Notes: generated by a model not told the origin, from the sequence alone. A stretch of DNA of 64,000 bases from Oligoflexia bacterium (GCA_014378465.1 JACMNQ010000009.1:1-64000), one strand, 5' to 3'; numbered from the stretch's first letter, positions 38,855 to 48,818 are shown. Translations and numbers: made by a program.

Positions 38855-39253
38855 ATGAATACGAAGCTTTATATTGGGAATTTACCGTTCACGGCCGAAG
38901 AAGGACAACTCGAAGCACTCTTTGGCGCGGATGGACGCAAAGTCGCCTCGGTCCACATCCTGGTCGACAAACATACGGGACGCTCCCGAGGATTTGCCTT
39001 CATTGAGATGGCCAATGCAGCCGACGCACAAAAAGCCGTTGACGCACTCCAGGGTCACGAGTTCATGGGCAGACCGTTGACCGTGAATGAAGCTCGCGAG
39101 CAGGCTCCCCGTGAAGGCGGAGGCTTTCCCGGCGGTGGTGGAAACCGTGGTGGCTTCGGTGGTGGCGGCGGCGATCGCGGCTTTGGCGGACCCCGCGGCG
39201 GAATGGGTGGCGGCGGCGGCGGACGCGGCACCCGCGGTGGGTTTGGCAGATAA
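38855..39253 (+). CDS. RRM-domain RNA-binding protein with glycine-rich tail
   Basis: 132 residues. One RNA recognition motif (about 1-80) with RNP2 LYIGNL and RNP1 RSRGFAFIEM, then a Gly/Arg/Phe-rich tail (about 88-132, GGGGGGRGTRGGFGR). This is the layout of the cyanobacterial Rbp and plant-like glycine-rich RNA-binding proteins, often cold induced. The ATG at 38855 has GAAGGGGG upstream; an earlier ATG at 38813 lacks one. A double hairpin terminator follows. Confidence 0.93.
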   Translation: MNTKLYIGNLPFTAEEGQLEALFGADGRKVASVHILVDKHTGRSRGFAFIEMANAADAQKAVDALQGHEFMGRPLTVNEAREQAPREGGGFPGGGGNRGGFGGGGGDRGFGGPRGGMGGGGGGRGTRGGFGR

Positions 39254-39300
39254 TTCAACAGCCGCGAATCCAAGCGCGGCGCAGTTCAAAAAATACTGAC

Positions 39301-39336
39301 GGGCTCGGCACTTCGTGAAAGTACCGGGCCCTTTTT
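39301..39336 (+). terminator. Intrinsic terminator after RRM gene
   Basis: GGGCTCGGCACTT pairs with AAGTACCGGGCCC (two non-Watson-Crick positions) around a CGTG-A loop, followed by TTTTT at 39332-39336. A second hairpin (GCCGCG/CGCGGC, 39261-39280) lies just before it. Confidence 0.8.
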
Positions 39337-39506
39337 GCGTCCGGGAGTCCGTGGCCAAAATGTCTCCAGTCCCTTTTCACCTGGATCCAGTCAATCCGAA
39401 AAATGCTTGCCCAGGGCCTGTTTAGTCGCATTTTCCTGAAATTTGTTCATGGCACTGCCCTTGCTCAAGGGGAGTCCAGGTCACTAACCGCTTGAGGGAG
39501 AGCACT

Positions 39507-41042
39507 ATGATTTACAAGAAGAAGAAGAATTGGGTTTCACTGAGTTATCTACTTTTACCTTTGGGCTTTGCCGCGAGTCAGCTTGCTCTGGCAGACGACA
39601 TCAGTCTCGGGCAGCCAGGTTATGGAGGCAATGGCTGTCCTGCGGGTTCCGCATCTGCGACCCTCAGTCCTGACAATAAAAGCCTGAGTATTCTCTTCGA
39701 TGCTTTTCAAGCCGAAGCGGGTGGAAACACCGGAAGACCCATGGATCGCAAGAGCTGCAACATCTCCATCCCGGTGCACGTCCCCCAAGGCATGAGCATT
39801 TCAGTTCTCAAAGTGGATTACCGCGGATTCAATTCAGCACCCCAGGGCGCCTTGAATCAGTTCGACGTCGAATATTTTTTCGCTGGAAAAACCGGCCCCA
39901 GGTATCAGAAGTCTTTCAGTGGACCTCTCGCCGACAACTACACCATCAGCAACGAACTTCAGGCTGCAGCGGTCGTCTGGTCCGATTGCGGCGCTGATCT
40001 CAATCTTCGTACCAATGCGAGCATCGTCGCTCAGAGCAATGCTCGCGGTGAACAGACCCTGATGACCGTCGACAGCGCCGACATCAGCTCCGGCATCGTC
40101 TATCAACTTCAGTGGAAGAGCTGCGGCGTCGGTGGTCAACCACTCCCTCAGCCTACTTATGACCCAGCCCCTCAACCTACTTATGACCCAGCTCCTCAGC
40201 CAACCAGATACCCACCTCAACCGGCTCCTCTTCCGACTCGCAACCCACAGCCGTTGCCGCAGCCAACTTACCAGCCTCCACAGCCGGCACCCCAGCCAAC
40301 GCGTTATCCGCCACAACCGCAACCCTATCCAACGCGGTATCCACAGCCGTTGCCGCCTCCCGGCCGTTACCCACAGCCCCAGCCCACTTACCGTCCTCAG
40401 CCGCAACCCACTCGCCCTCAGCCCCAGCCGACGCGAGTTCCGGCTCCTTACCCTCCCCAGCCACAGCCTTATCCGCAACCGTACCCACAGCCGGGTCAGC
40501 CTCAGTCCCGCACTCTCGAAGGACTCTGGCAGTCCAGCCAAGGTACGGCTCGAAGCGTGACCATCGTTCGTGATGCCTACGGAGCGCTTCAGGCTCAGTA
40601 CCTGAACCGTGAGTTTGGAAACCTCTTTCAGCGTGACCAATACGGAAGTTTCGCTTCTGCGGGCTACGAGTTCTCCTTCATCCTCAATCAGAGGGGCTGC
40701 ATGCTGCTCTCCTGGAAGAGCTTCTCATCCGGCACGAACGTTCAGAATGGAGACGAACTCTGTCAGACCGGTGCATCCGCATACCCGGTCAATCCGAATG
40801 AACTCGTGGGATATTACCGGTCAGCGAACGGAACCATCCGTACCTTGAACATCATCACGGATGGTTACGGGAGTGTCGTTGCCCAGTACATGAACGCGGA
40901 ATTTGGGAGAGTCAATCTGGCCAGCAGTCACGGAAGTTTCCGCTCCGCCAACAATGACTTTCAGTTCAACCGCATGAACAATGGATGCCTTCTCCTTTCG
41001 TGGGAAAATCATCCGAACGAAGACCTGCTCTGCAGATATTGA
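39507..41042 (+). CDS. Secreted DUF4360-type protein with Pro/Gln repeats and duplicated C-terminal domain
   Basis: 511 residues. Signal peptide about 1-30 (LLPLGFAASQLALA). Residues about 33-205 resemble the DUF4360 family: GNGCPAGSASATLSPDNKSLSILFDAF and paired Cys (RKSCNISIPV, WSDCGADLNL, WKSCG). A repetitive linker of about 120 residues follows, made of short units such as PQPTYDPA, PTRYPPQP and PYPQ. The end has two copies (about 335-400 and 430-500) of a roughly 70-residue domain: a W/Y start, a turn with TIVRDAYG or NIITDGYG, AQYLNREFG or AQYMNAEFG, and GCMLLSWKS or GCLLLSWEN. A surface or matrix role is likely. The ATG at 39507 has GAGGGAG upstream. No neighbours share its strand. Confidence 0.82.
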   Translation: MIYKKKKNWVSLSYLLLPLGFAASQLALADDISLGQPGYGGNGCPAGSASATLSPDNKSLSILFDAFQAEAGGNTGRPMDRKSCNISIPVHVPQGMSISVLKVDYRGFNSAPQGALNQFDVEYFFAGKTGPRYQKSFSGPLADNYTISNELQAAAVVWSDCGADLNLRTNASIVAQSNARGEQTLMTVDSADISSGIVYQLQWKSCGVGGQPLPQPTYDPAPQPTYDPAPQPTRYPPQPAPLPTRNPQPLPQPTYQPPQPAPQPTRYPPQPQPYPTRYPQPLPPPGRYPQPQPTYRPQPQPTRPQPQPTRVPAPYPPQPQPYPQPYPQPGQPQSRTLEGLWQSSQGTARSVTIVRDAYGALQAQYLNREFGNLFQRDQYGSFASAGYEFSFILNQRGCMLLSWKSFSSGTNVQNGDELCQTGASAYPVNPNELVGYYRSANGTIRTLNIITDGYGSVVAQYMNAEFGRVNLASSHGSFRSANNDFQFNRMNNGCLLLSWENHPNEDLLCRY

Positions 41043-41060
41043 ACTGAGTTGAACTCCGAG

Positions 41061-41100
41061 ACCCCTTCCGTCACCTTCACGGGTGGCTGAAGGGGTTTTT
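41061..41100 (+). terminator. Intrinsic terminator after DUF4360 gene
   Basis: ACCCCTTC (41061-41068) pairs with GAAGGGGT (41089-41096), with an inner CACC/GGTG stem, followed by T's at 41096-41100. It may also serve the converging protease gene. Confidence 0.85.
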
Positions 41101-41110
41101 CAGTTTCCAA

Positions 41111-41989
41111 TCACTGCGAAATGTACTGTTTGAGAAATGCCTGGTTTTCTCGAGTGTGAAGCGGCACGAAAGTGCTCATTTTGAATTGAGAATTTTTGTT
41201 CGAGAACCCACCCTCTGAACATACGGCGACGATCTTGCCGTTTTGAAGCATTGGTCCACCCGAGTCGCCATGAAGAGTGATCTTTTCACCTTTTGAAAGA
41301 TCGCCATCCACTTCGATGTACTGGTCGCTGACGTACTGAATCCGATTCGAACCACTGCGCAGAGTGCCTGAACCGCTGTAACTGCGATCGATGCCCACTT
41401 TCCTCGATTGATTGGCTCCGTAGCCGACCATGAGCACTGACGAATTGACCTTCGCCTTCACGAAACTGGGGGCGTAGGCGACTTTCGGAAGTGAGGAAAT
41501 CTCCTCGGGTGCGTGAAACTGCAGGATCGCCAGATCTGTTGACACATCTTCCGCTCTGAACTTTCCGTCGTCATGACCGGCAGCGCAGGTGTGGCCGGCA
41601 GCTTTGGGATGAAAATGAATGCTTCCCGATTCATAAGATCGGCCATTGACGTTGATCGGGAACGAGCCGTGTGCATTCACGTACTCGCAGGCACAGTGAG
41701 CTGCCGTGAGAATCAGACCCGGTCCCACCACCGTGCCCGAGCACCCTGATTCTTCGCCCATGCCTTTCGAAAAACTGAGGTGAACCACGGCGGGAAAAGC
41801 TGAGGTCTCGATTCCATTTCCAACCGAGACGCAGGAAAGGTCGACGCTTCGTTTTTCACTGAGCGATTGACCGAGTTCGGAGAAAATGCCGAGGGCTGAC
41901 TCCGGACTGGCCCCGGCCTCAGCCCGACTCCGCACACTTGGGAGGCATACGCAGAAAAATGCGATGATCAGGAAAACTCGAAAATTCAT
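41111..41989 (-). CDS. Secreted trypsin-like serine protease (S1 family)
   Basis: 292 residues with a signal peptide (about 1-24). The catalytic triad is complete: His 98 (LTAAHC), Asp 152 (DLAILQF) and Ser 243 (GDSGGP). The propeptide-like region is about 25-60. The sequence after Ser lacks a clear P1-pocket Asp match, so the substrate preference is not predicted. Three or more Cys pairs are possible, including HCAC near the His. Likely acts outside the inner membrane. Confidence 0.93.
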   Translation of the reverse strand: MNFRVFLIIAFFCVCLPSVRSRAEAGASPESALGIFSELGQSLSEKRSVDLSCVSVGNGIETSAFPAVVHLSFSKGMGEESGCSGTVVGPGLILTAAHCACEYVNAHGSFPINVNGRSYESGSIHFHPKAAGHTCAAGHDDGKFRAEDVSTDLAILQFHAPEEISSLPKVAYAPSFVKAKVNSSVLMVGYGANQSRKVGIDRSYSGSGTLRSGSNRIQYVSDQYIEVDGDLSKGEKITLHGDSGGPMLQNGKIVAVCSEGGFSNKNSQFKMSTFVPLHTRENQAFLKQYISQ

Positions 41990-42147
41990 GAGATCAGACT
42001 GTCCTTCTCTCCCAAGATTACCTGTTTGCTGAATGAGTCGCCAATCATTTCAACAGACTACCGGCGTCCCGCAGGGCCTCGTCTCCTCTCGCGTGCAGTG
42101 CCTGATTTTTGGCGGCGGACTGAGCTGAAATTTGATATGAAAGCTGC

Positions 42148-43275
42148 ATGCCTCAATCCGGTGGTCACATTCGCTCGCTCTACGTGCACTTTCCCTTCTG
42201 CGAAGCGAAGTGCCATTATTGCGACTTCTACTCGATCGGAGTCGAACGCACCCAAGCCGGGGACGCCGACCAGTTCGAGGCCGCTCTTCACCGTGAGGCT
42301 TCGCTCACCACCGATCAACTGGCTCCTGAACTTGACACGATCTTTTTTGGAGGGGGCACTCCGAGCATGACTCCGGTGGAGTCCATGAAGCGAGCGCTGG
42401 CCCCTCTTCGTCTTCAGGAGCGAGTGACCGAAAAAACCGAATGGACCATGGAGGCCAACCCCTCTTCCGTGAGTCTCGAATCGCTCCGGCAGTACCGCGA
42501 ATTCGGAGTGAACCGCATCAGCATGGGTGTGCAGGCGCTTCGTCCTGATCTGCTCGTCAATCTGGGACGAGTGCACTCCCGTGAAGCCGCGTTCAGAGCG
42601 CTGGATGCAATCTTTGAAGCCGGTTTCACGAACGCTTCAGTCGATCTTCTCTGCGGAGTGCCGGGGCAGACGGAAAGGGACATCGAAGACGCGATGACCC
42701 TTTTGACGAACTACCCGATCACTCACTTGAGCTGTTACCTTCTGACGCTTCACAAGACTCACCGGATGTATGGGGATCTGCCCGATGAAGACGTACAGCT
42801 TTCGCACCTTCTTCTCATCGACCGCTTCATGAAATCCAAAGGCTTCGAGCACTACGAAATTTCAAACTTTGCCAGGCCCGGTCGACGTGCTCAGCACAAT
42901 CTCAAGTACTGGACCGGTGCTTCCTACCTGGGACTCGGTCCGTCCGCACACTCCTTTGATCAGAAGGCGCTGAAGCGGTGGAAGAACGTATCCTCCCTTC
43001 ACCTCTATGGTTCACGCCTGAATGAGGGCACTTCGATCGTGGAGTGGACTGAAGAACTGAATGCAGACCAGCAGCATCTCGAAAAATGGATGCTGGCCCT
43101 GCGACTTGACGAAGGTTTTCCTCGCTCCTGGTTGGAAACGAATGCGCAGAAGGCGAGAGCGGAAACTCTGATCTGCGAAGCATTTCTTGAAAGTCATCCG
43201 ACGAAGGACCAGTACCTCCGGCTCACACCCAAAGGGTTCGCTCTGTCGGATCAGGTCATCTCGACGCTTTCCTAG
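42148..43275 (+). CDS. hemW: Radical SAM protein HemW (heme chaperone)
   Basis: 375 residues. The iron-sulfur ligands are Cys 18, 22 and 25 in CEAKCHYC, followed by GGGTPS (SAM binding) and a C-terminal HemW domain with LKYWTGASYLGLGPSAHSF. This family was long called oxygen-independent coproporphyrinogen oxidase; true HemN has an extra conserved Cys after the third ligand, which is absent here (next residues DFY), supporting HemW, a heme-trafficking protein. Its end overlaps the converging gene by 20 bp. Confidence 0.93.
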   Translation: MPQSGGHIRSLYVHFPFCEAKCHYCDFYSIGVERTQAGDADQFEAALHREASLTTDQLAPELDTIFFGGGTPSMTPVESMKRALAPLRLQERVTEKTEWTMEANPSSVSLESLRQYREFGVNRISMGVQALRPDLLVNLGRVHSREAAFRALDAIFEAGFTNASVDLLCGVPGQTERDIEDAMTLLTNYPITHLSCYLLTLHKTHRMYGDLPDEDVQLSHLLLIDRFMKSKGFEHYEISNFARPGRRAQHNLKYWTGASYLGLGPSAHSFDQKALKRWKNVSSLHLYGSRLNEGTSIVEWTEELNADQQHLEKWMLALRLDEGFPRSWLETNAQKARAETLICEAFLESHPTKDQYLRLTPKGFALSDQVISTLS

Positions 43276-45310
43276 TCGCGCAGTCCGCTTTTTCGCCGTC
43301 ATCATCAAAGCTCGGAAGTTTTGTATCCCTGTTTGAAGCGCAGGCCACACTGTTGATCATTTCCTGGTAGCTCAGCTTCGGAGCGACCGGAGGAATGCTC
43401 GGGTCACAGCCCGGAACGGGAGTCTGCGTGATCGCTTTCACCGCACTGGCAAGATTCTCCGCCTGTTGAGACAGGCCATTGACCGGATTGAGGTAGCGAA
43501 GAAATGTTTTTGAATCCTGTATTGCATCTCGTGCATTCGCTTTCGGGTCAATCATGCAGGAAGGCAGGACCGGTGGTGTGAAGGCGCAAGCCGTGGCCAT
43601 TTTCTGCTTGGAAACTGAAACCATGGTTTTTGGCTGCTCAGGATGGGCGGCTGGATCGATGACATCCATATCTTTGCCGTCCAGCACTCGCTGTTTGACG
43701 TCGCAGTCACACTTTGCGCAGTTGTAGATGATGAGAGTACGGGGTTTGGAGAAAGCCGCGATCGAAGTGGGATCTGACGCGATGTCATTCAGCGAAGTGA
43801 TGAGAGGAGCTTTGTCTTTCCCATCCGGACCTACTCCAGGGTCCTCGGCCTTGAAGAGTCGGTCAGCCAGGCGCATGTGTTCATGCCCCGGTGCTCCGAC
43901 GTAGGAAATCCCATGCCCACAGCCCGCGCAGATAAATCCCTTGATGTCTTTGCCACTGTTGGCATCGTTCGAATTGACTCCTGTCCGGGCCTCCTCGGTC
44001 GTCGTCTTCGTCGTGCCGCTCTGCTTGACCTGGATCGTCGTAGTTTTCGGATTGATGTAATTGGTTCTGTGCACATGGACCGGCTTCACGAGAGCAGGAT
44101 CAAAACCGACACTCAGCTTCGCATCGTCGGAAAGGCTGTCCCCTTTCAGTTTGGTGATGAGATCGGTTCCCATCATCGCGTTGCAGTCAGCTTCATAACT
44201 GCGCTTCAAAAAACTCGGGGGCATTTTGAAACACCAGTAGACGATGGTCGGATCACCGATTCCACGTTCCTTGATTTCCACGGTGTCAGCCAGAGACTTC
44301 AGAGGTTCCGTGTTGAGACTGGCTCTCAAACTCGCTTTTCTCACCTGCGAATTGTCACTCGATCGATCCGCCTTGATTTTGGCCAGGGTCAACGCGTAGA
44401 GAACTGGATTTGCAGCGAGAGTGCATCTGGCCGAAATGCTTCCCTGAGACATCATCGCACTCATGACCTCTTCGTCAGAAGTCTGCTTGCGCCGAGGAAG
44501 ACTTGAGACTGCGGACTTCATTGCGGAGTCAAACCCCGCGATGATCTCTTTGCGTGCTTTCACATCAAAGATCTGGTTCTGAGGAAAATAGGTCCCGCCC
44601 GACTCAGAATCACTGAGCTCACCCGGATGCGCTTTGACGGTGAGAACCACTTTGCGTCGAGTGGGGCATGATAGGCCTTGTTCTTTGCCTGCATTCTCAC
44701 GCTCAAGCTGCGGACTGGCCTTGCCGTGCGCCTGAGCATTGAAAACATGGGGATCGCCCTTGAACAGATCCGCGATGGTCTGCGCCCGCTTACGACCCAA
44801 AGACTGGTTGTAGCCGATACTTTTTTCGACTGCATCCTGAGGTGACACGCCAGCTTTATAGAAGCTTTGATTGTGCTGAGGGTCGGCGAAGCCAGTGACA
44901 TCGATATCGACTTTTTCGCCTTCCTGGCTTTTTGAAAAAGTTCCGAGAATGTGACTGATATTCTTCTTCTGAACATCAAAGCTGTGGGGCTTAAGCTTGT
45001 CTTCATCGGTCTTGAAAGCATCAGTACTGAAGCCGAGCTTGAATGAAGGCTCAGGGCTTTCACCGGTCCCTCGATCATAGTCCACGCACATGCCGGTCTT
45101 TCCACCGGCTGATTTCGTGAGGTAAAGTCCCATCATGAAAATCGCGGCGCGAGTTTCAGAATCGTATTCATTCCTCTGCAGATTCAGGCAGGGTACAGGC
45201 CCTCCAGCAACACATGAAGCGCTTTGCGCGGAGGACCGCGTATCCAGGAGCGAAGTCACCAGGAAGAAGCCCAAAAGTGGAAATACATTCAGTTTGGTTA
45301 TGAAAGACAT
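43256..45310 (-). CDS. Exported protein: OmpA-like domain plus possible caspase/CHAT-like domain
   Basis: 684 residues with a signal peptide (about 1-28). Residues about 95-230 resemble an OmpA-type peptidoglycan-binding domain: DVTGFADP (137-144), NQSLGRKRAQTI (168-179), and RRKVVLTV (218-225), with a conserved Arg near the peptidoglycan site. A middle region of about 200 residues with several Cys follows (CNAMMG among others). In the C-terminal part, GFICAGCGHG (His 466) and RTLIIYNCAKC (Cys 531) are two hydrophobic strands ending in His-Gly and Asn-Cys, 65 residues apart, as in CHAT/caspase peptidases. This assignment is inference. ATG at 45310 has GAGGG upstream. It may be surface-linked or periplasmic. 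Confidence 0.72.
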   Translation of the reverse strand: MSFITKLNVFPLLGFFLVTSLLDTRSSAQSASCVAGGPVPCLNLQRNEYDSETRAAIFMMGLYLTKSAGGKTGMCVDYDRGTGESPEPSFKLGFSTDAFKTDEDKLKPHSFDVQKKNISHILGTFSKSQEGEKVDIDVTGFADPQHNQSFYKAGVSPQDAVEKSIGYNQSLGRKRAQTIADLFKGDPHVFNAQAHGKASPQLERENAGKEQGLSCPTRRKVVLTVKAHPGELSDSESGGTYFPQNQIFDVKARKEIIAGFDSAMKSAVSSLPRRKQTSDEEVMSAMMSQGSISARCTLAANPVLYALTLAKIKADRSSDNSQVRKASLRASLNTEPLKSLADTVEIKERGIGDPTIVYWCFKMPPSFLKRSYEADCNAMMGTDLITKLKGDSLSDDAKLSVGFDPALVKPVHVHRTNYINPKTTTIQVKQSGTTKTTTEEARTGVNSNDANSGKDIKGFICAGCGHGISYVGAPGHEHMRLADRLFKAEDPGVGPDGKDKAPLITSLNDIASDPTSIAAFSKPRTLIIYNCAKCDCDVKQRVLDGKDMDVIDPAAHPEQPKTMVSVSKQKMATACAFTPPVLPSCMIDPKANARDAIQDSKTFLRYLNPVNGLSQQAENLASAVKAITQTPVPGCDPSIPPVAPKLSYQEMINSVACASNRDTKLPSFDDDGEKADCATRKASR

Positions 45311-45605
45311 CGTGACCCTCATCTCTGATGGTAGTCCAATCCTGGCAGTGCGTCAGCGGGCAACGTTTGCCCAGTGAACGCGCGCCACCGAGGCAGGGCT
45401 CCCTCTTCATTTGAAAACCCCTGAGATTCCATTTAAACTTCGTTCATGCTGTCGAAGCCCATTCAGACTGTGGGGCTTCTTTCATCGTACTCGTGACTTT
45501 TGCCGACGTGATCGCCTCCTGCCAGACCATTCCGAAAAGAGCGAAAACTGCGCGCGCCTTCCGGCATCCCGGAAAGCCGAGCTCCTGAACCAGGAGCGCG
45601 AAAGA

Positions 45606-45920
45606 ATGAACCTCCACCCACAACTTTTGATTTCCTACGTTCTTTCCACTCTGGTCCAAGCGGGCCTCGCTGATCGCGAAACCATTCATGACAATCTAAA
45701 AGTCCACCAGGAGCGAACGAGTCAATTCATCGCCATCTGCAACAGGCAGACGGTGCTTAATGTCATGAAGTGCCTGAGGATGGTCCTGTGCCTGTCCGGA
45801 ATCACGCTCGTCGGCTGTGACCGCGAAGTGGAGTCCCCTTCTCCTACGACCTATGAAGACCAATTCAGCCTGATCACTGACCTCCGGGCTTGCCTGCGCG
45901 AAGGCATCTCCGAAATCTGA
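45606..45920 (+). CDS. Small hypothetical protein (doubtful)
   Basis: 104 residues from the ATG at 45606, which has GGAG about 10 bases upstream. The internal part contains MKCLRMVLCLSGITLVGC, which looks like a lipobox; starting at that Met (45762) would give a 52-residue lipoprotein, an alternative reading. No family match. Either reading could be chance. Confidence 0.35.
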   Translation: MNLHPQLLISYVLSTLVQAGLADRETIHDNLKVHQERTSQFIAICNRQTVLNVMKCLRMVLCLSGITLVGCDREVESPSPTTYEDQFSLITDLRACLREGISEI

Positions 45921-45964
45921 TCATATTTTTAACCATTAATATCAGATAGTTATAAAAAACCAAG

Positions 45965-45992
45965 TTGACATCCCTTTTCACGTGCACATAGT
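45965..45992 (+). promoter_or_regulatory. Possible grpE promoter
   Basis: TTGACA (45965-45970) with CATAGT 16 bases later, about 105 bp upstream of the grpE start. No CIRCE inverted repeat is present. An AT-rich stretch lies just before. Confidence 0.35.
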
Positions 45993-46096
45993 GCCTTTTA
46001 AGCCGACCCCGAGACTTTGACCGTGCCCTGGTAACCCCAGTTTCGACGCGTCGCGCGGGATGGCGAAATTTCGATTTTTGCGATTTTGGAGGATCT

Positions 46097-46693
46097 GTGA
46101 CGACTGAAACCCAACCGGGAAAAAAAGAGTATAGAGACGTGAGTGTTGAGCCGGCCGACACCGAGGAGTCCTCTACCCAGGGCGAGCCACAGCAGACCGG
46201 CGCCCAGTCCACTGACTCTGGTGGAGTGAACTCTGCCGAGAGCAGGCTTGCGGCCCTCGAAGCTCAGGTGAAGGAAAAGGAAGCGAAATACGTTTACCTT
46301 TACGCTGAGTTTGAAAACTTCAAGAAGCGCGCGATCAAAGAGCGCCAGGATGCGATGAAATATGGCTGGGAGAATGTCGCTCGCGACTTGCTCGCAGTCG
46401 TCGACAACCTCGAACGTGCTCTCTCCCACATGCCTGAGGCCACGGACAAGAATCTTCGCGTGGGCCTTGAGATGGTCATGAACCAGTTCAAAGCGGCCAT
46501 GCAGAAGCAGGGCGTCCAGCAGATTGAAACCCAGAACCAGGCTTTTGACCCGAACCTCCATGAGGCAATGGCTCAGGAAGCATCCGACCAGCCCCAAGGC
46601 CAGATCGTGAAACAGATGACCAGCGGCTATACCTTGAATGGACGCCTCCTGAGACCCGCTCAGGTCGTGATCAGCGCAGGCAACACAAACTAG
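46097..46693 (+). CDS. grpE: Nucleotide exchange factor GrpE
   Basis: 198 residues. A variable acidic N-terminus (about 1-50) leads to a coiled-coil helix (LAALEAQVKEKEAKYVYLYAEFENFKKR, in part) and the C-terminal beta domain with the signature around GVQQIETQNQAFDPNLHEAMAQ. Releases ADP from DnaK. Starts with GTG after GGAGG (TTTTGGAGGATCT, spacing about 5). Next to dnaK with 126 bp between them. Confidence 0.96.
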   Translation: MTTETQPGKKEYRDVSVEPADTEESSTQGEPQQTGAQSTDSGGVNSAESRLAALEAQVKEKEAKYVYLYAEFENFKKRAIKERQDAMKYGWENVARDLLAVVDNLERALSHMPEATDKNLRVGLEMVMNQFKAAMQKQGVQQIETQNQAFDPNLHEAMAQEASDQPQGQIVKQMTSGYTLNGRLLRPAQVVISAGNTN

Positions 46694-46819
46694 TGCCACT
46701 GAGGCCGCCCGGCCTTTTCTGGAACTTTATTTCAACCAAACCCTTGACGAACCGTTTTTGAAACTCACCTTTTAGACAGAAAACACTTTCTTGAAGGTTT
46801 TAAATATGAAGAGGAATTT

Positions 46820-48796
46820 ATGAGCAGAATTATCGGCATTGACCTTGGAACCACCAACTCCTGCGTATCCGTCATGGACGGAAGCGAAGCCAAAGTGATC
46901 CCGAACTCTGAAGGCGCGAACACCACCCCTTCGATCGTCGGATTCACCCAGTCTGGCGAAAAGCTGGTCGGTCAGACCGCCAAGCGCCAGGCCGTGACCA
47001 ATCCTGAAAAGACCATCTTCGAAGCCAAGCGCCTCATCGGCCGCAAGTTCAACTCGAAGGAAGTTCAGGAATTCGTCAAACACGCTCCTTTCAAAGTCTT
47101 TGAAGCGAAGAACGGCGACGCGTGGATCAAGGTCGGCGACCGCGAATACTCTCCTCAGGAAATCGCAGCACTCGTCCTTCAGAAAATGAAGAAGACCGCT
47201 GAAGATTATCTGGGTGAACCTGTGACTGAAGCAGTCGTCACGGTTCCTGCCTACTTCAACGATGCTCAGCGCCAGGCTACCAAGGATGCCGGCCGCATTG
47301 CCGGTCTCGAAGTCAAACGCATCATCAATGAGCCAACCGCTGCCGCACTCGCTTACGGCCTCGACAAGGGTGCCAAAGAACACACGGTTGCCGTATTCGA
47401 TCTCGGCGGAGGAACGTTCGACGTTTCGATCCTGGAACTCGGCGATGGTGTTTTCGAAGTCAAGGCCACCAACGGCGACACTTTCCTCGGAGGCGGCAAC
47501 TTCGATCAGCGCATCATTGAATGGTTGGCTGACGAATTCAAAAAAGAATCCGGCATCGACCTCAAAAGCGATAAAATGGCTCTTCAGCGTTTGAAAGAAG
47601 CTGCGGAAAAGGCCAAGCACGAACTCTCCAGCACCACCACCACGGACATCAACCTTCCGTTCATCACTGCGGATGCCACAGGCCCGAAACATCTGAACAT
47701 CCAGCTGTCCCGCGCGAAACTTGAATCCCTCGTCGCTGACCTCATCGAAAAGCTCTCCGGCCCCTGTGAAACCTGCTTGAAGGATGCCGGCATCGAAAAA
47801 AGCAAGATCGATGAAGTCATTCTGGTCGGCGGCATGACCCGCATGCCCCGTGTTCAGGCTCGTGTGAAGGAAATTTTCGGCAAAGAGCCCCACAAGGGCG
47901 TGAATCCGGATGAAGTGGTCGCAGTCGGCGCAGCCATTCAGGGCGGCGTTCTCCGCGGCGACGTCAAAGACGTTCTCCTTCTCGACGTGACTCCTCTCTC
48001 CCTCGGTATCGAAACCCTGGGCGGCGTCTTCACGAAGCTCATTGAAAAGAACACCACGATCCCGACCAAGAAATCCCAGGTATTCTCCACCGCGGCGGAC
48101 AATCAGTCTGCCGTGACCATTCACTGCCTGCAGGGAGAACGTGATTTCGCCGAGTACAACAAGTCTCTTGGACGTTTCGATCTCGTTGGCCTCCCACCCG
48201 CCCCTCGTGGCGTGCCTCAGGTCGAAGTGACCTTTGACATCGATGCGAACGGGATCGTTCACGTCGGCGCCAAGGACCTTGGAACCGGCAAGGAACAGTC
48301 CATCCGCATCACCGCTTCCGGCGGACTTTCTGAAGAAGAAATCAAACGCATGCAGAAGGAAGCTGAAGAGCACAAGGCTGAAGACGAAAAGAGAAAAGAA
48401 CTCGTCAACGCCAAGAACGGTCTCGACAGCATGGTTTACACCATTGAAAAGACCCTCAAGGAAAACGGCGACAAGATCAGCGACGAGTCCAAGAAGAACG
48501 TCGAAGAAGCTCTCGTCGAAGCCCGCAAGCACCTGGACAGCAAGGACGTGGACACCCTCAAGAAAGCCACCGAACAGCTCACTACCGCTTCAAACAAGAT
48601 GGCTGAAGAAATGTACGCGAAGGCTGGAGCACAGGGTGCTGGAGCAGGTCCGGACATGGGCGCTGGCTTTGGAGCCGGTGCTGAAGCGGGTGCAGGCGCA
48701 CATGCTGGCCAGGGCCAAGGTCCGGGGATGAAGACTGAAACCAAGGACGATAAAAAGAATGAAGATGTCATCGACGCGGACTTCAAAGAAGTCTAA
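46820..48796 (+). CDS. dnaK: Chaperone DnaK (Hsp70)
   Basis: 658 residues, complete. Starts [15 protein letters not shown] (ATP-binding loop), with [34 protein letters not shown] and [13 protein letters not shown], then the substrate domain and helical lid. The last 60 residues are Gly/Ala-rich and end in [10 protein letters not shown], the usual terminus. Precede by GAGGAATTT. A strong terminator follows and dnaJ is transcribed separately. Confidence 0.98.
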   Translation: MSRIIGIDLGTTNSCVSVMDGSEAKVIPNSEGANTTPSIVGFTQSGEKLVGQTAKRQAVTNPEKTIFEAKRLIGRKFNSKEVQEFVKHAPFKVFEAKNGDAWIKVGDREYSPQEIAALVLQKMKKTAEDYLGEPVTEAVVTVPAYFNDAQRQATKDAGRIAGLEVKRIINEPTAAALAYGLDKGAKEHTVAVFDLGGGTFDVSILELGDGVFEVKATNGDTFLGGGNFDQRIIEWLADEFKKESGIDLKSDKMALQRLKEAAEKAKHELSSTTTTDINLPFITADATGPKHLNIQLSRAKLESLVADLIEKLSGPCETCLKDAGIEKSKIDEVILVGGMTRMPRVQARVKEIFGKEPHKGVNPDEVVAVGAAIQGGVLRGDVKDVLLLDVTPLSLGIETLGGVFTKLIEKNTTIPTKKSQVFSTAADNQSAVTIHCLQGERDFAEYNKSLGRFDLVGLPPAPRGVPQVEVTFDIDANGIVHVGAKDLGTGKEQSIRITASGGLSEEEIKRMQKEAEEHKAEDEKRKELVNAKNGLDSMVYTIEKTLKENGDKISDESKKNVEEALVEARKHLDSKDVDTLKKATEQLTTASNKMAEEMYAKAGAQGAGAGPDMGAGFGAGAEAGAGAHAGQGQGPGMKTETKDDKKNEDVIDADFKEV

Positions 48797-48818
48797 GAGT
48801 CAGATAGTGTCTTGATCA

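Noticed and set aside
40139-40510. Repetitive DNA that could be mistaken for a repeat array
   Set aside because: The repeats are short, imperfect and in frame with the Pro/Gln linker of the DUF4360 protein; no spacer structure as in CRISPR.
46694-46819. CIRCE element or heat-shock promoter before dnaK
   Set aside because: No TTAGCACTC-type inverted repeat; a CCCTTGA at 46741-46747 resembles a sigma-32 -35 box but no suitable -10 follows.
46772-48532. Long open frame antisense to dnaK (586 codons)
   Set aside because: A well-known shadow of hsp70 codon bias; it ends against dnaK codon positions and has no ribosome binding site or domain.
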